57,933 nt of DNA from an uncultured Clostridia bacterium (lineage in GTDB: Bacteria; Bacillota; Clostridia; Christensenellales; UBA1242), in contig CALWTK010000006.1 in NCBI GenBank assembly GCA_944384465.1, positions 1 to 57,933 of the forward strand. The letters are read 5' to 3'. The notes under the pieces are model-generated. The model did no database searches. It was not told the origin of the DNA and saw only the letters and a list, made by a program, of their open reading frames with translations. Both the position numbers and the translations under genes were made by a program. This document shows positions 42,888-51,007 of the stretch, one piece after another (position 1 is the first letter of the stretch; each line of letters opens with the position of its first letter).

Positions 42888-44750
42888 ATGGAAAGAATTT
42901 TGCAAATAGAGAAATATAGAAATTTAGGGTTTAAACAAAAGGAAAGATTGGTGTTAAACACATCTCTTGAAAAAGGAAAGATGGGTAATCTTATTGTTAT
43001 GGTTGGAGCAAACAATTCGGGAAAATCTAATGTTTTAGATGCGTTGATTAGCTTTGGTAAACATAAAATAGAAGATAGGGATATTACAACTCTTAGTTAC
43101 GAAGAAGAATATAGAAAACCCTCATTAGCATTAGTAACAAAAGACGATGATGAAATATATTCTTATGAAATCACATATGGTGAAAATACGCCTAAGATAA
43201 ATTATCCGGCAGATAAAAAGAAAAACAAGGCAGAGCTGGTTACTTATTTAAATGATATTGTTGCTGTGTTAAAGCCATTTAGGGAAAATCTACAACAATT
43301 CATTGAAATTGAAACTAAAATATCTAACAAACTAACAATTGAAGAATTGTTGGATTTAGAAACTCAGTTAAATAGTATAATTGAAAATGTTTATAACAAT
43401 CGCCAATATAATTCAAATGATAGAAATGCTTGGAATACAATTGTAAATGAATTGGTGACTAAAGTTTCTAAGGTTAGAGAACTATTTAATAGAAGTAGCG
43501 GAAAAAATCATGATTGGGAAAGATTGAGCGCTAAATACCAAGATAAGTATTCAATTAACTTTTTACCTAACATAATTTCTTATACTGAACGAAAATTCAC
43601 TAACAACGACTTAAAAGTTGGTTATCAATATTTAGATAGAAGCACTTTCTTTACTGCAATTCTAAAAGCTATAAATGTAAAAAAAGAAGAAATTATTAAT
43701 GCTTATAATACATTCAACACCACAGGCAACAAAGGAGTTCTAAAAGATTTAGAAAATAAATTAAACAAAAAATTGAAAACAATAAGTAAACGTTTTAACG
43801 ATTTGTACTTTTTGGAAGAAGATGCTTATAAATTTACCTTTGATTTTGAAAGTAATCAAATTAATTTTATAATGTATAGAAATGGTCTCAGTATGACATT
43901 GGATTATCAATCAACAGGATTCAAGTGGTTCTTTAACTTGTACTTTGATTTCCTTTGTGGAAAAGAGCTTAATGCGGGTGATATTGTTGTTATGGACGAG
44001 CCTGCAATTAACTTACATCCAGCAGGTCAGGTTGAACTAAGAAAATTCTTAAAAGAGTTTGCAATTAGAAATGACATCGTTATTATTTTGGCAACTCATA
44101 CTCCATTCTTAGTGGATTTAGATTATTTAGATGAAATCAGAGTAGTTTCAATTAACGAAAACGAAGCTGTTATTAGTAATGATTTCTCAACAATCGATTT
44201 GGAAGATCCAGATTCTTTGAAACCTATTAAACAAGCATTTGTAATTGAGAACCATATACTTTACGATCAAGATAAAACATTGGTGTTTGTTGAGGGTATT
44301 ACTGATTATAATTATATGGTTGCTTTTAAACATTTATTTGGAGAAAAGGATATAATTTTCTTACCTATAAAAGGTGTTGGAAAATACAATTCAGACGGGT
44401 TTAAAGAAAAACAACAAGCTATTAGTGTGCACTTGTCTCAAATAAAGAAAAATCATCCTATATTAATGGTTGATGCTGACGGTGCTGGCAAATCTATGAA
44501 AACTATTAACAAGGATTCAAATCTAGATGTGTTTATGTTAAGTGAAGTAAATGAACAATTTAAAACAATTGAAAACTTATTTTCTCAAGATGATTTGAAA
44601 ACATTAGGTATCATTGATGAAAGTGGTAGATATGTAAAAAAATCATCTACTTCTGCATCTTTTAAAACGCATATTATGACAGCAACTTTGAGTGATGAAA
44701 CAAAAAATAACTTTGCTAATTTGTTTAAATATATCAATGAGGCTTTATAA
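42888..44750 (+). CDS. OLD-family ATPase with TOPRIM domain
   Basis: A 620-residue protein of the OLD/AAA_15 type. Walker A is VGANNSGKSNVL (near residue 40), Walker B is DIVVMDEPAINLHP, followed by an ABC-like His switch, ILATHTPFLVDL. A long coiled region (residues 100-300) lies between. The C-terminal 200 residues are a TOPRIM nuclease domain: LVFVEGITDYNYMV holds the catalytic Glu, and HPILMVDADGAGK the Asp-x-Asp. OLD proteins act in phage defence (P2 Old, GajA of Gabija). There is no UvrD-like GajB partner; the companion is the HTH gene two bases upstream, so this is a different two-gene arrangement. Promoter and operators lie upstream of the HTH gene. Confidence 0.88.
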   Translation: MERILQIEKYRNLGFKQKERLVLNTSLEKGKMGNLIVMVGANNSGKSNVLDALISFGKHKIEDRDITTLSYEEEYRKPSLALVTKDDDEIYSYEITYGENTPKINYPADKKKNKAELVTYLNDIVAVLKPFRENLQQFIEIETKISNKLTIEELLDLETQLNSIIENVYNNRQYNSNDRNAWNTIVNELVTKVSKVRELFNRSSGKNHDWERLSAKYQDKYSINFLPNIISYTERKFTNNDLKVGYQYLDRSTFFTAILKAINVKKEEIINAYNTFNTTGNKGVLKDLENKLNKKLKTISKRFNDLYFLEEDAYKFTFDFESNQINFIMYRNGLSMTLDYQSTGFKWFFNLYFDFLCGKELNAGDIVVMDEPAINLHPAGQVELRKFLKEFAIRNDIVIILATHTPFLVDLDYLDEIRVVSINENEAVISNDFSTIDLEDPDSLKPIKQAFVIENHILYDQDKTLVFVEGITDYNYMVAFKHLFGEKDIIFLPIKGVGKYNSDGFKEKQQAISVHLSQIKKNHPILMVDADGAGKSMKTINKDSNLDVFMLSEVNEQFKTIENLFSQDDLKTLGIIDESGRYVKKSSTSASFKTHIMTATLSDETKNNFANLFKYINEAL

Positions 44751-44793
44751 TACAACTTGTAGAATATTAGTCAGGTTTACATAAAATAAAATT

Positions 44794-44820
44794 CACAAGT
44801 AAATTTGCTTGTGGATTTTT
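44794..44820 (+). terminator. Terminator after the OLD gene
   Basis: CACAAG / CTTGTG stem with TTTTTT tail. The 3' part (CTTGTGGATTTTTT) is the same as in the terminator of direct repeat copy 1. Confidence 0.65.
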
Positions 44821-44841
44821 TATTCTTACAAACAACTTGAT

Positions 44842-44870
44842 TTGACATAAATCTTTTCGGGTTGTATAAT
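44842..44870 (+). promoter_or_regulatory. Consensus promoter
   Basis: TTGACA (44842-44847), a 17-base spacer, TATAAT (44865-44870): a perfect consensus, in front of the ADP-ribosylglycohydrolase gene. Confidence 0.8.
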
Positions 44871-44905
44871 ATGAGCAATTGACAATGTTTATATGTGAGG
44901 TGGTA

Positions 44906-45745
44906 ATGTTAGGTGCCATTATTGGGGATATTGTAGGAAGTAGATATGAGTTTATGTCAAATAGATCAAAAGAGTTTGATTTGTTTCTTGGTGAAGGGTA
45001 TAAGGAAAATCCTACAATTGAAGAATATACAAAATGTTCTAGATTTACAGATGATACTGTCATGACAATAGCTGTTTGCAAAGCATTGTTGGATTGTAAA
45101 GGTGATTATACAAATTTATCACAACAAACTATAAATAACATGCAATTGTTTGGACGAAGATATCCTTTTGCTGGATATGGATATAGATTTAACAGTTGGC
45201 TAAGAACTTCTAATCCACAACCATATAATTCTTTTGGTAATGGAAGTGCTATGAGAATTAGTGCTGTTCCGTACTTTTCAAAAGATATTGATGAGTTAAA
45301 AGATTTATCTAAAAAAGTGACTGTGGTTACACATAATCATCCAGAGGGAATAAAGGGTGCTGAAGCAATAGCTGTTTGTATTTGGATGGCACTAAATGGA
45401 AAATCCAAAGAAGAAATAATTCAATATGTACAAGAAAATTATTATAATCTAGATTTTGATTATGAAGAGTTGAAACAAGCCTATAAATTTGATGAAACGT
45501 GTCAAGGCTCGGTTCCTCAATCTATTTATGCTTTTGCAATTTCAAATTCTTATGAAGACACAATAAGAACCGCGGTTTCTATGGGTGGTGATGCTGATAC
45601 AATGGCATGTATTGCTGGAGCAATCGCAGAAGCATATTATGGTCTTCCAAAAGAAATAGAGGAACAAATGTATAAGTTTCTTTCACCTGACATACTTGAA
45701 GTTGTTGAAGCTTTTAAAAAATTATGTAAAAAGGTTAATAATTAG
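44906..45745 (+). CDS. ADP-ribosylglycohydrolase family protein
   Basis: A 279-residue ARH/DraG-type enzyme that removes ADP-ribose from proteins or nucleic acids using two Mg ions. Metal motifs are GAIIGDIVGSRYE at the N-terminus, RFTDDTVMTIAV (the TDDT motif), GNGSAMRISAVP and, near the C-terminus, AVSMGGDADTMACIAGAIAEAYYG. I use the ATG at 44906 because GAGGTGG precedes it; the open frame extends back to a TTG at 44879. It stands alone between defence genes with its own promoter and terminator. It could counter an ADP-ribosylating toxin or phage enzyme, or simply be cargo (inference). Confidence 0.92.
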   Translation: MLGAIIGDIVGSRYEFMSNRSKEFDLFLGEGYKENPTIEEYTKCSRFTDDTVMTIAVCKALLDCKGDYTNLSQQTINNMQLFGRRYPFAGYGYRFNSWLRTSNPQPYNSFGNGSAMRISAVPYFSKDIDELKDLSKKVTVVTHNHPEGIKGAEAIAVCIWMALNGKSKEEIIQYVQENYYNLDFDYEELKQAYKFDETCQGSVPQSIYAFAISNSYEDTIRTAVSMGGDADTMACIAGAIAEAYYGLPKEIEEQMYKFLSPDILEVVEAFKKLCKKVNN

Positions 45746-45797
45746 ATTGTTACATAATATTAGATTTTTTTAATGATTTAGTTGAATAAATATACAA

Positions 45798-45831
45798 ATC
45801 TACGGGTTTATATGTCTCGTGGATTTTTTTT
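45798..45831 (+). terminator. Terminator after the ADP-ribosylglycohydrolase gene
   Basis: ATCTACG / CGTGGAT stem (one G-U pair) and eight T. It ends in CGTGGATTTTTT, similar to the other module-border terminators. Confidence 0.6.
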
Positions 45832-45840
45832 AAGTGAGGG

Positions 45841-45869
45841 TTTACAATTAGTGATTTTTATGATATACT
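45841..45869 (+). promoter_or_regulatory. Promoter of the small gene before the helicase
   Basis: TTTACA (45841-45846), a 17-base spacer, TATACT (45864-45869). Confidence 0.5.
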
Positions 45870-45897
45870 TATAAAACAAAAAACAAAAGGATGAAAT

Positions 45898-46215
45898 ATG
45901 TTAGTTTCGGAACAAAAATTTATGGATTGGTTAAAACAGGAAGATTATAAAGATTGGACAGGGACCGGGTATCCAAGTACAATTTATCAATATGTCGGTG
46001 CAATTAAAAGGGTGATGGCAAAAGAAAATATAGAGAGTTTGTCGGATCTAACTCAGCATATACAATTACTAATAAGGAAATATGGTCCATACGGGCCTAT
46101 GAAAGAATATGGAAGTTCAAGCCACAACACAGTTATTAATGCACTTAAAAGATTTATGGATTTCTTAATAAATATTTATGATTTTAAACCAATCAAAAAG
46201 ATGTATTTTGTTTAA
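45898..46215 (+). CDS. Small protein resembling an integrase core-binding domain
   Basis: A 105-residue helical protein. The layout FMDWLKQE...STIYQYVGAIKRVMAKENIESLSDL, then TVINALKRFMDFLI, resembles the four-helix SAM-like N-terminal DNA-binding domain of tyrosine recombinases, but no catalytic domain follows. It lies 44 bases before the helicase gene in the same orientation and probably shares its transcript. It may be a DNA-binding accessory of the helicase-nuclease, or a recombinase remnant. AAAAGGATG-type ribosome site is directly upstream. Confidence 0.6.
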   Translation: MLVSEQKFMDWLKQEDYKDWTGTGYPSTIYQYVGAIKRVMAKENIESLSDLTQHIQLLIRKYGPYGPMKEYGSSSHNTVINALKRFMDFLINIYDFKPIKKMYFV

Positions 46216-46259
46216 TTTTATAACAATTACAAAATCAAAAGATAAAAGGAAACTAGTTA

Positions 46260-47273
46260 ATGGATGCACTTTTTCAAAAATGGTGTGATAAATTATTAGA
46301 CACAGGAAAAAGCAATAGGCTTATAAATTATAAAGATACAAAAATGAGAACTATTGAAATATTAGAACCTAGTTCTCATGAGGTTTTTAATAAATTATCA
46401 TCTGGCCAAACTTTAAATTTTTATGAGATAGATGATTATATTCGTAGTCTAAAAGAAAACGAATTAGAAGATGAATCAACAGATGGAAATTTAAAGGATA
46501 AAGGGAAATTTGATAGAATTAGTAAACAAAAAGTTGTAGAAGCTCTTGGAAATAAATTAACTAAATATGAAATATTGTCTTTTAAAAAAGGTTATTCGTT
46601 AAGATCTATATTAAATAATTTAAAAACTATTGCTAATACTTCATTGTATGAAAAAGGTATTAATATTTTGTATGTAGCATTTGGCCTTTTAACTTGGACT
46701 GAAAGTGATACATCGGAATATAAATACAACTCACCTTTAGTTTTAATTCCTGTAACCATTGAAAATGAATCAAAATCTCTTCCTTATACATTGAAGCAAT
46801 ATGAAGATGATACAACAACAAATCCAACATTATTGTATAAAATGGAGCATGAATTTGGTATAAATCTACCAATTTTTCAAGCTAATGAATATAGTGAAGA
46901 ATCTCTCGAAGAATATCTTGAAAGAGTGAAAAATATTGTTTCTAAATATAATTGGACAGTATCAGATAATGTTGCAGTTGGCACATTTTCATTTTTAAAA
47001 ATTAATATGTATAAAGATTTAATAGTCAATGAAAAGAAGATATTATCAAATCCAACTATTAAAAAATTATTAAATAGGGCAGAGAGTGAAGAACGAGAAA
47101 GTGATTTTGTAGATGCTAACATAGAAATAAATAGCGATAATGAAATAACATTACATAATGTTGTTGATGCTGATTCAAGTCAAATGTCTGCTATATTGCA
47201 AGCAAAAAAGGAAATAGTTTTGTTCTGCAGGGGCCGCCAGGAACTGGTAAATCTCAAACTATTACTAATTTAA
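46260..47273 (+). CDS. DUF4011-type helicase, N-terminal part (frameshifted)
   Basis: N-terminal third of a superfamily 1 helicase. Residues 1-330 match the DUF4011 region found before such helicases: MDALFQKWCDKLLDTGKSNRLINYKD, then ILYVAFGLLTWTESD and SPLVLIPVTIE. The frame breaks after ILQAKK at the A-run 47214-47219 and ends in RGRQELVNLKLLLI. In the next frame the sequence reads GNSFVLQGPPGTGKSQTITN, the Walker A. One extra A would fuse this part to the next entry. The break disables the ATPase unless it is a sequencing error. Confidence 0.8.
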   Translation: MDALFQKWCDKLLDTGKSNRLINYKDTKMRTIEILEPSSHEVFNKLSSGQTLNFYEIDDYIRSLKENELEDESTDGNLKDKGKFDRISKQKVVEALGNKLTKYEILSFKKGYSLRSILNNLKTIANTSLYEKGINILYVAFGLLTWTESDTSEYKYNSPLVLIPVTIENESKSLPYTLKQYEDDTTTNPTLLYKMEHEFGINLPIFQANEYSEESLEEYLERVKNIVSKYNWTVSDNVAVGTFSFLKINMYKDLIVNEKKILSNPTIKKLLNRAESEERESDFVDANIEINSDNEITLHNVVDADSSQMSAILQAKKEIVLFCRGRQELVNLKLLLI

Positions 47274-47284
47274 TATCAGAATTT

Positions 47285-50200
47285 TTGTATGATGGCAAAA
47301 AGGTTCTATTTGTGTCTGAGAAATTGGCTGCATTGAATGTTGTTTATAATAATTTACTTAAAGCTGGCTTATCTGATTTCTGTTTAGAACTTCATAGTAA
47401 TAAAACAAATAAAAAAGATGTCGTAAACGAATTATATCGTATATTGAGTGGAAATCAAAAAATCCTTAAAGATGGTACCAATAATGAATTGATAGAATTA
47501 AAAAAGGTGAAAAAACAACTTGATGATTATGCTGAAACAATGCACACAATTCATCCTTGTATTAATAAAACACCATATCAAATTTTAGGGGCAATATCTA
47601 AATATCGTTTAATACCTACTTTTGATTATGTTATAGAATCAATAGAAAACAAGGATATGGAATTTTTAAAATCTGCAGTGGAAATTCTGGAATCTTTTGA
47701 AAAGCATAGTGAAAATATAGGTTATAACTATTGGGAAAATTGTTGGTATGGATATACAAGTGGTGATTTGACATATGAAAACAAGTATAAAGTAAAGAAA
47801 TTATTAAATGAAAGTGAAGAATTTCTAAAAGATATTATAGATAAAACATTACAATTAAAAAAAGACACTGGAATTGAATTTAAAAAATTAAGCGCAATAA
47901 ATACAAATAAGAATTTATTAGATATAGTTGAAGACTTAAAGTTTTTTGACACTGCAATATTCAAAGTTGAGTCACTTCATAATATTTTAACGGCAGTAAA
48001 AACTTACAATCAGACAATCAAAAATATTGTTGAAAATAGAAAAATCTTATTAAAAGTATATTCAGATGATATATTTGAATTAAATTGTAAGGATTATTAT
48101 TTGAAATTTAAAAACGACTATATTTCTGCATTTAGATTATTTAACAGCAGATATAGAAATGATAAAAAAGTTTTATCTAGATATCAAAACAATCCAAAAA
48201 TCAAAATTAAATACAATGAAATTGTCGAACTGTTAAAAATTGCAAGTGATATTCAAGAAGCTGAAATTCTTAAAGAGAAACAAGAAAAGGCTATATTAAA
48301 TTTATTGGAAATAAATAACAATGTAAGCATAGAATATGATTGGAATGATATTGAAAATGAATTAAGTGAATTATCAAAATGCTTGTCAGAAGATTTGGAA
48401 GTTTTTATAGGAATAGATGAAAAAGAGTTTAGAGAATATCAAAAAATACTTGACGATTATGTGGATTTTATAGAAGATTCAAATGAGGGTTTTGATTCTT
48501 TGAAAAAATTACAAACATATTTTGATAAAAATGTTATGGATTTTGATGAATTAAATATTGAATTTTTGTTAAGAAAAATTACTAGTTGCATTAACGAATA
48601 TGATTCAATAGAAAATTGGGTTAGGTTCAATGATATTTTAATTGAATTGCAAAGTCAAAATTTATTAGATTTTGTAATTCAGTCTATTAAGAATAATATT
48701 CCTAGAAATACATTATCTAAAACATTCAAACTAATGTTTTATACACAATGGATGTATTATATTATAGATAAAAATTCAACATTGCATGAATTTAGTAGAA
48801 TGAGTCAGGATTCTGCGGTTACAAACTTTAAAAAGAAAGATAAATTAAGATTTGAAATAGCTAAAGCTGAAATTGTTTCAAAAATAAATAAAACCATTCC
48901 AAATTTAAACAATATGGCAGTTGGTGGACAAGTGAGCACATTAGTGAGAGAAGCTAATAAAAAGTGTAGGCAAAAACCTGTTAGATTGCTTTTAAAGGAT
49001 GCAGGACAATTAATTCAGACAATAAAGCCATGTTTTCTTATGTCGCCACTTAGTGTGAGTACGTATTTAGATTCAGAAACTTGCAAATTTGATGTCGTTA
49101 TTTTCGATGAAGCTTCTCAAATTTTCCCATGGGATGCTATTGGTGCAATTTATAGGGCTGAACAAGTAATTATTGTGGGAGATTCTAAACAGATGCCACC
49201 AAGCAATTTCTTTAATGCGGGAATGCTTGATGATGATATTGAAGAAAATTATGACGATGATGTTCTGGATTTTGAATCAATATTGGATATATGTTCTGCA
49301 ATATTTCCACAGAATAGACTAAATTGGCATTATAGAAGTAAAACTGAAGATTTAATAGCTTTTTCTAATAAGAACTTTTATGATGGGAGATTAGTTACAT
49401 TTCCTTCTGCACACAAAAACAATGAAGATATGGGGGTTGATTTTTACTATGTAAATAATGGTATTTTTGATAGAAAATCAAAATGTAACATTGTTGAGGC
49501 TGAAAAGGTTGCTGATTTAGTTTTTGATCATTTTAAAATTCATCCAGAAAGAAGTTTGGGTGTTGTGGCGTTTAGTCAATCTCAAGAAAAACAAATTGAA
49601 GCTATTATTGAAAAACGAAGAGAAAATGATGATACATTTGCGAAATTTTTTGATAGAAAAAGGCCAGAAGCATTTTTTGTTAAAAATTTAGAGACTGTAC
49701 AAGGTGATGAAAGGGATACAATCATATTCAGTGTTGGATATGGTAAAGATACTGATGGAAGATTCTTACATAATTTTGGTCCGTTGAATAGGCAAGGAGG
49801 TGAGAGAAGGCTAAATGTTGCTGTAACAAGAGCAAAATATAATGTTAAATTAGTTGCATCGATTAAATCATATGACATAGATTTAAATAGAACTAATGCA
49901 ATAGGCGCAAAACTGCTTAAAGATTATCTTGATTGCGCAGAACATGGAATGGTATACGTTGATAAAGATTTGGATATTAATTCAAACGCAGAACCTGATT
50001 CTTATTTTGAACTAGAAGTTTATGATATACTTAAAGAGGCTGGATATAAAGTAGATATGCAAGTTGGATGTTCAGGATATAGAATAGATTTGGCTGTAAA
50101 ACATCCTAGCAAAGATACTTATGTGCTTGCCATAGAATGTGATGGGGCGACATATCATTCTGGTAAAACAACAAGAGATAGAGATAGGCTTAGACAAGAA

Positions 50201-50935
50201 ATACTTGAAAGATTCGGATGGAAATTTTATAGAATTTGGTCAACGGATTGGTTTAGAAATAAGGTTACAGAAAAAAGAAAATTATTGGTAGCTGTAGAAA
50301 AAGCCATTGAAGATTTTGAAAAAGAAGACAGTGTTGAAAGTGATTTTAAGGTTGACGTGGAATCAAGTGTTTCAAATTTTATAGAAGAAAAAGAAGTTGA
50401 AAAACACGAATTAAAAGAATTGTTTGAAACTTTTGAATATTATGATATCTTTAATGATAGTAAATATTTAAGTTTTGATAATGTTGTACTAAAACTGATC
50501 GCAAAAGAACAACCAGTTCATGAAGAACAAATCTTAAAAGAGACTGTTGAATTATTTGACAGAGAAAAAGTTACAAGCGTTGTAAGAGATGTATTTAAAG
50601 AGAGAATGAAAAGACATAGAGGTATGTTCTTTAAAAGTGGTTCATACTATTTTGTAAACCCGCAAAAAGAAGTGAGAATGAGAATTCCTAAAGATGGTGA
50701 CAACCCAAGAGATATTTTATATATCATGGATGAAGAAATTGAACACGGAATGATTGTTATTATTAAAAATAATATTGGTATTACTAAGGAAGGATTATTC
50801 AGAACGATCAATAGATTGCTGGGATATACAAACGTGGGTTCAAAAATACAAGAAAAATTTAATCATTGTTTAAACAATTTATTACGCAAGGAAAAAGTTA
50901 AAGAAGAAAACGGAGAATATTTCATTAATTCTTAA
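47285..50935 (+). CDS. DUF4011/AAA_12-type helicase-nuclease, C-terminal part
   Basis: The rest of the helicase; the frame is open from about 47220, including Walker A QGPPGTGKSQTITN, while the first ATG is at 47285. Motif II is VVIFDEASQIFPWDAIGAI, motif III IIVGDSKQMPPSNFF, motif V ETVQGDERDTIIFSVGY and motif VI RRLNVAVTRAKY. Residues 880-1000 are a restriction-endonuclease-like (MTES_1575/DUF559-like) nuclease: RIDLAVKHP...LAIECDGATYHSGKTTRDRDRLRQ, with the PD-(D/E)XK pattern. The last 200 residues match the DUF3320-like C-terminus. The full protein would be about 1558 residues. Such helicase-nucleases are common in defence islands; cutting or unwinding of foreign DNA is likely. Confidence 0.85.
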   Translation: MYDGKKVLFVSEKLAALNVVYNNLLKAGLSDFCLELHSNKTNKKDVVNELYRILSGNQKILKDGTNNELIELKKVKKQLDDYAETMHTIHPCINKTPYQILGAISKYRLIPTFDYVIESIENKDMEFLKSAVEILESFEKHSENIGYNYWENCWYGYTSGDLTYENKYKVKKLLNESEEFLKDIIDKTLQLKKDTGIEFKKLSAINTNKNLLDIVEDLKFFDTAIFKVESLHNILTAVKTYNQTIKNIVENRKILLKVYSDDIFELNCKDYYLKFKNDYISAFRLFNSRYRNDKKVLSRYQNNPKIKIKYNEIVELLKIASDIQEAEILKEKQEKAILNLLEINNNVSIEYDWNDIENELSELSKCLSEDLEVFIGIDEKEFREYQKILDDYVDFIEDSNEGFDSLKKLQTYFDKNVMDFDELNIEFLLRKITSCINEYDSIENWVRFNDILIELQSQNLLDFVIQSIKNNIPRNTLSKTFKLMFYTQWMYYIIDKNSTLHEFSRMSQDSAVTNFKKKDKLRFEIAKAEIVSKINKTIPNLNNMAVGGQVSTLVREANKKCRQKPVRLLLKDAGQLIQTIKPCFLMSPLSVSTYLDSETCKFDVVIFDEASQIFPWDAIGAIYRAEQVIIVGDSKQMPPSNFFNAGMLDDDIEENYDDDVLDFESILDICSAIFPQNRLNWHYRSKTEDLIAFSNKNFYDGRLVTFPSAHKNNEDMGVDFYYVNNGIFDRKSKCNIVEAEKVADLVFDHFKIHPERSLGVVAFSQSQEKQIEAIIEKRRENDDTFAKFFDRKRPEAFFVKNLETVQGDERDTIIFSVGYGKDTDGRFLHNFGPLNRQGGERRLNVAVTRAKYNVKLVASIKSYDIDLNRTNAIGAKLLKDYLDCAEHGMVYVDKDLDINSNAEPDSYFELEVYDILKEAGYKVDMQVGCSGYRIDLAVKHPSKDTYVLAIECDGATYHSGKTTRDRDRLRQEILERFGWKFYRIWSTDWFRNKVTEKRKLLVAVEKAIEDFEKEDSVESDFKVDVESSVSNFIEEKEVEKHELKELFETFEYYDIFNDSKYLSFDNVVLKLIAKEQPVHEEQILKETVELFDREKVTSVVRDVFKERMKRHRGMFFKSGSYYFVNPQKEVRMRIPKDGDNPRDILYIMDEEIEHGMIVIIKNNIGITKEGLFRTINRLLGYTNVGSKIQEKFNHCLNNLLRKEKVKEENGEYFINS

Positions 50936-51007
50936 TAAATATTTATTATTCAAAGTTATATATCTTTTTATAATTTCTATGATAATTATTAAAACAAAGG
51001 AGTTAAG

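Noticed and set aside
42888..44750. Gabija system
   Set aside because: The OLD-type protein resembles GajA in domains, but no UvrD-like GajB gene is adjacent.
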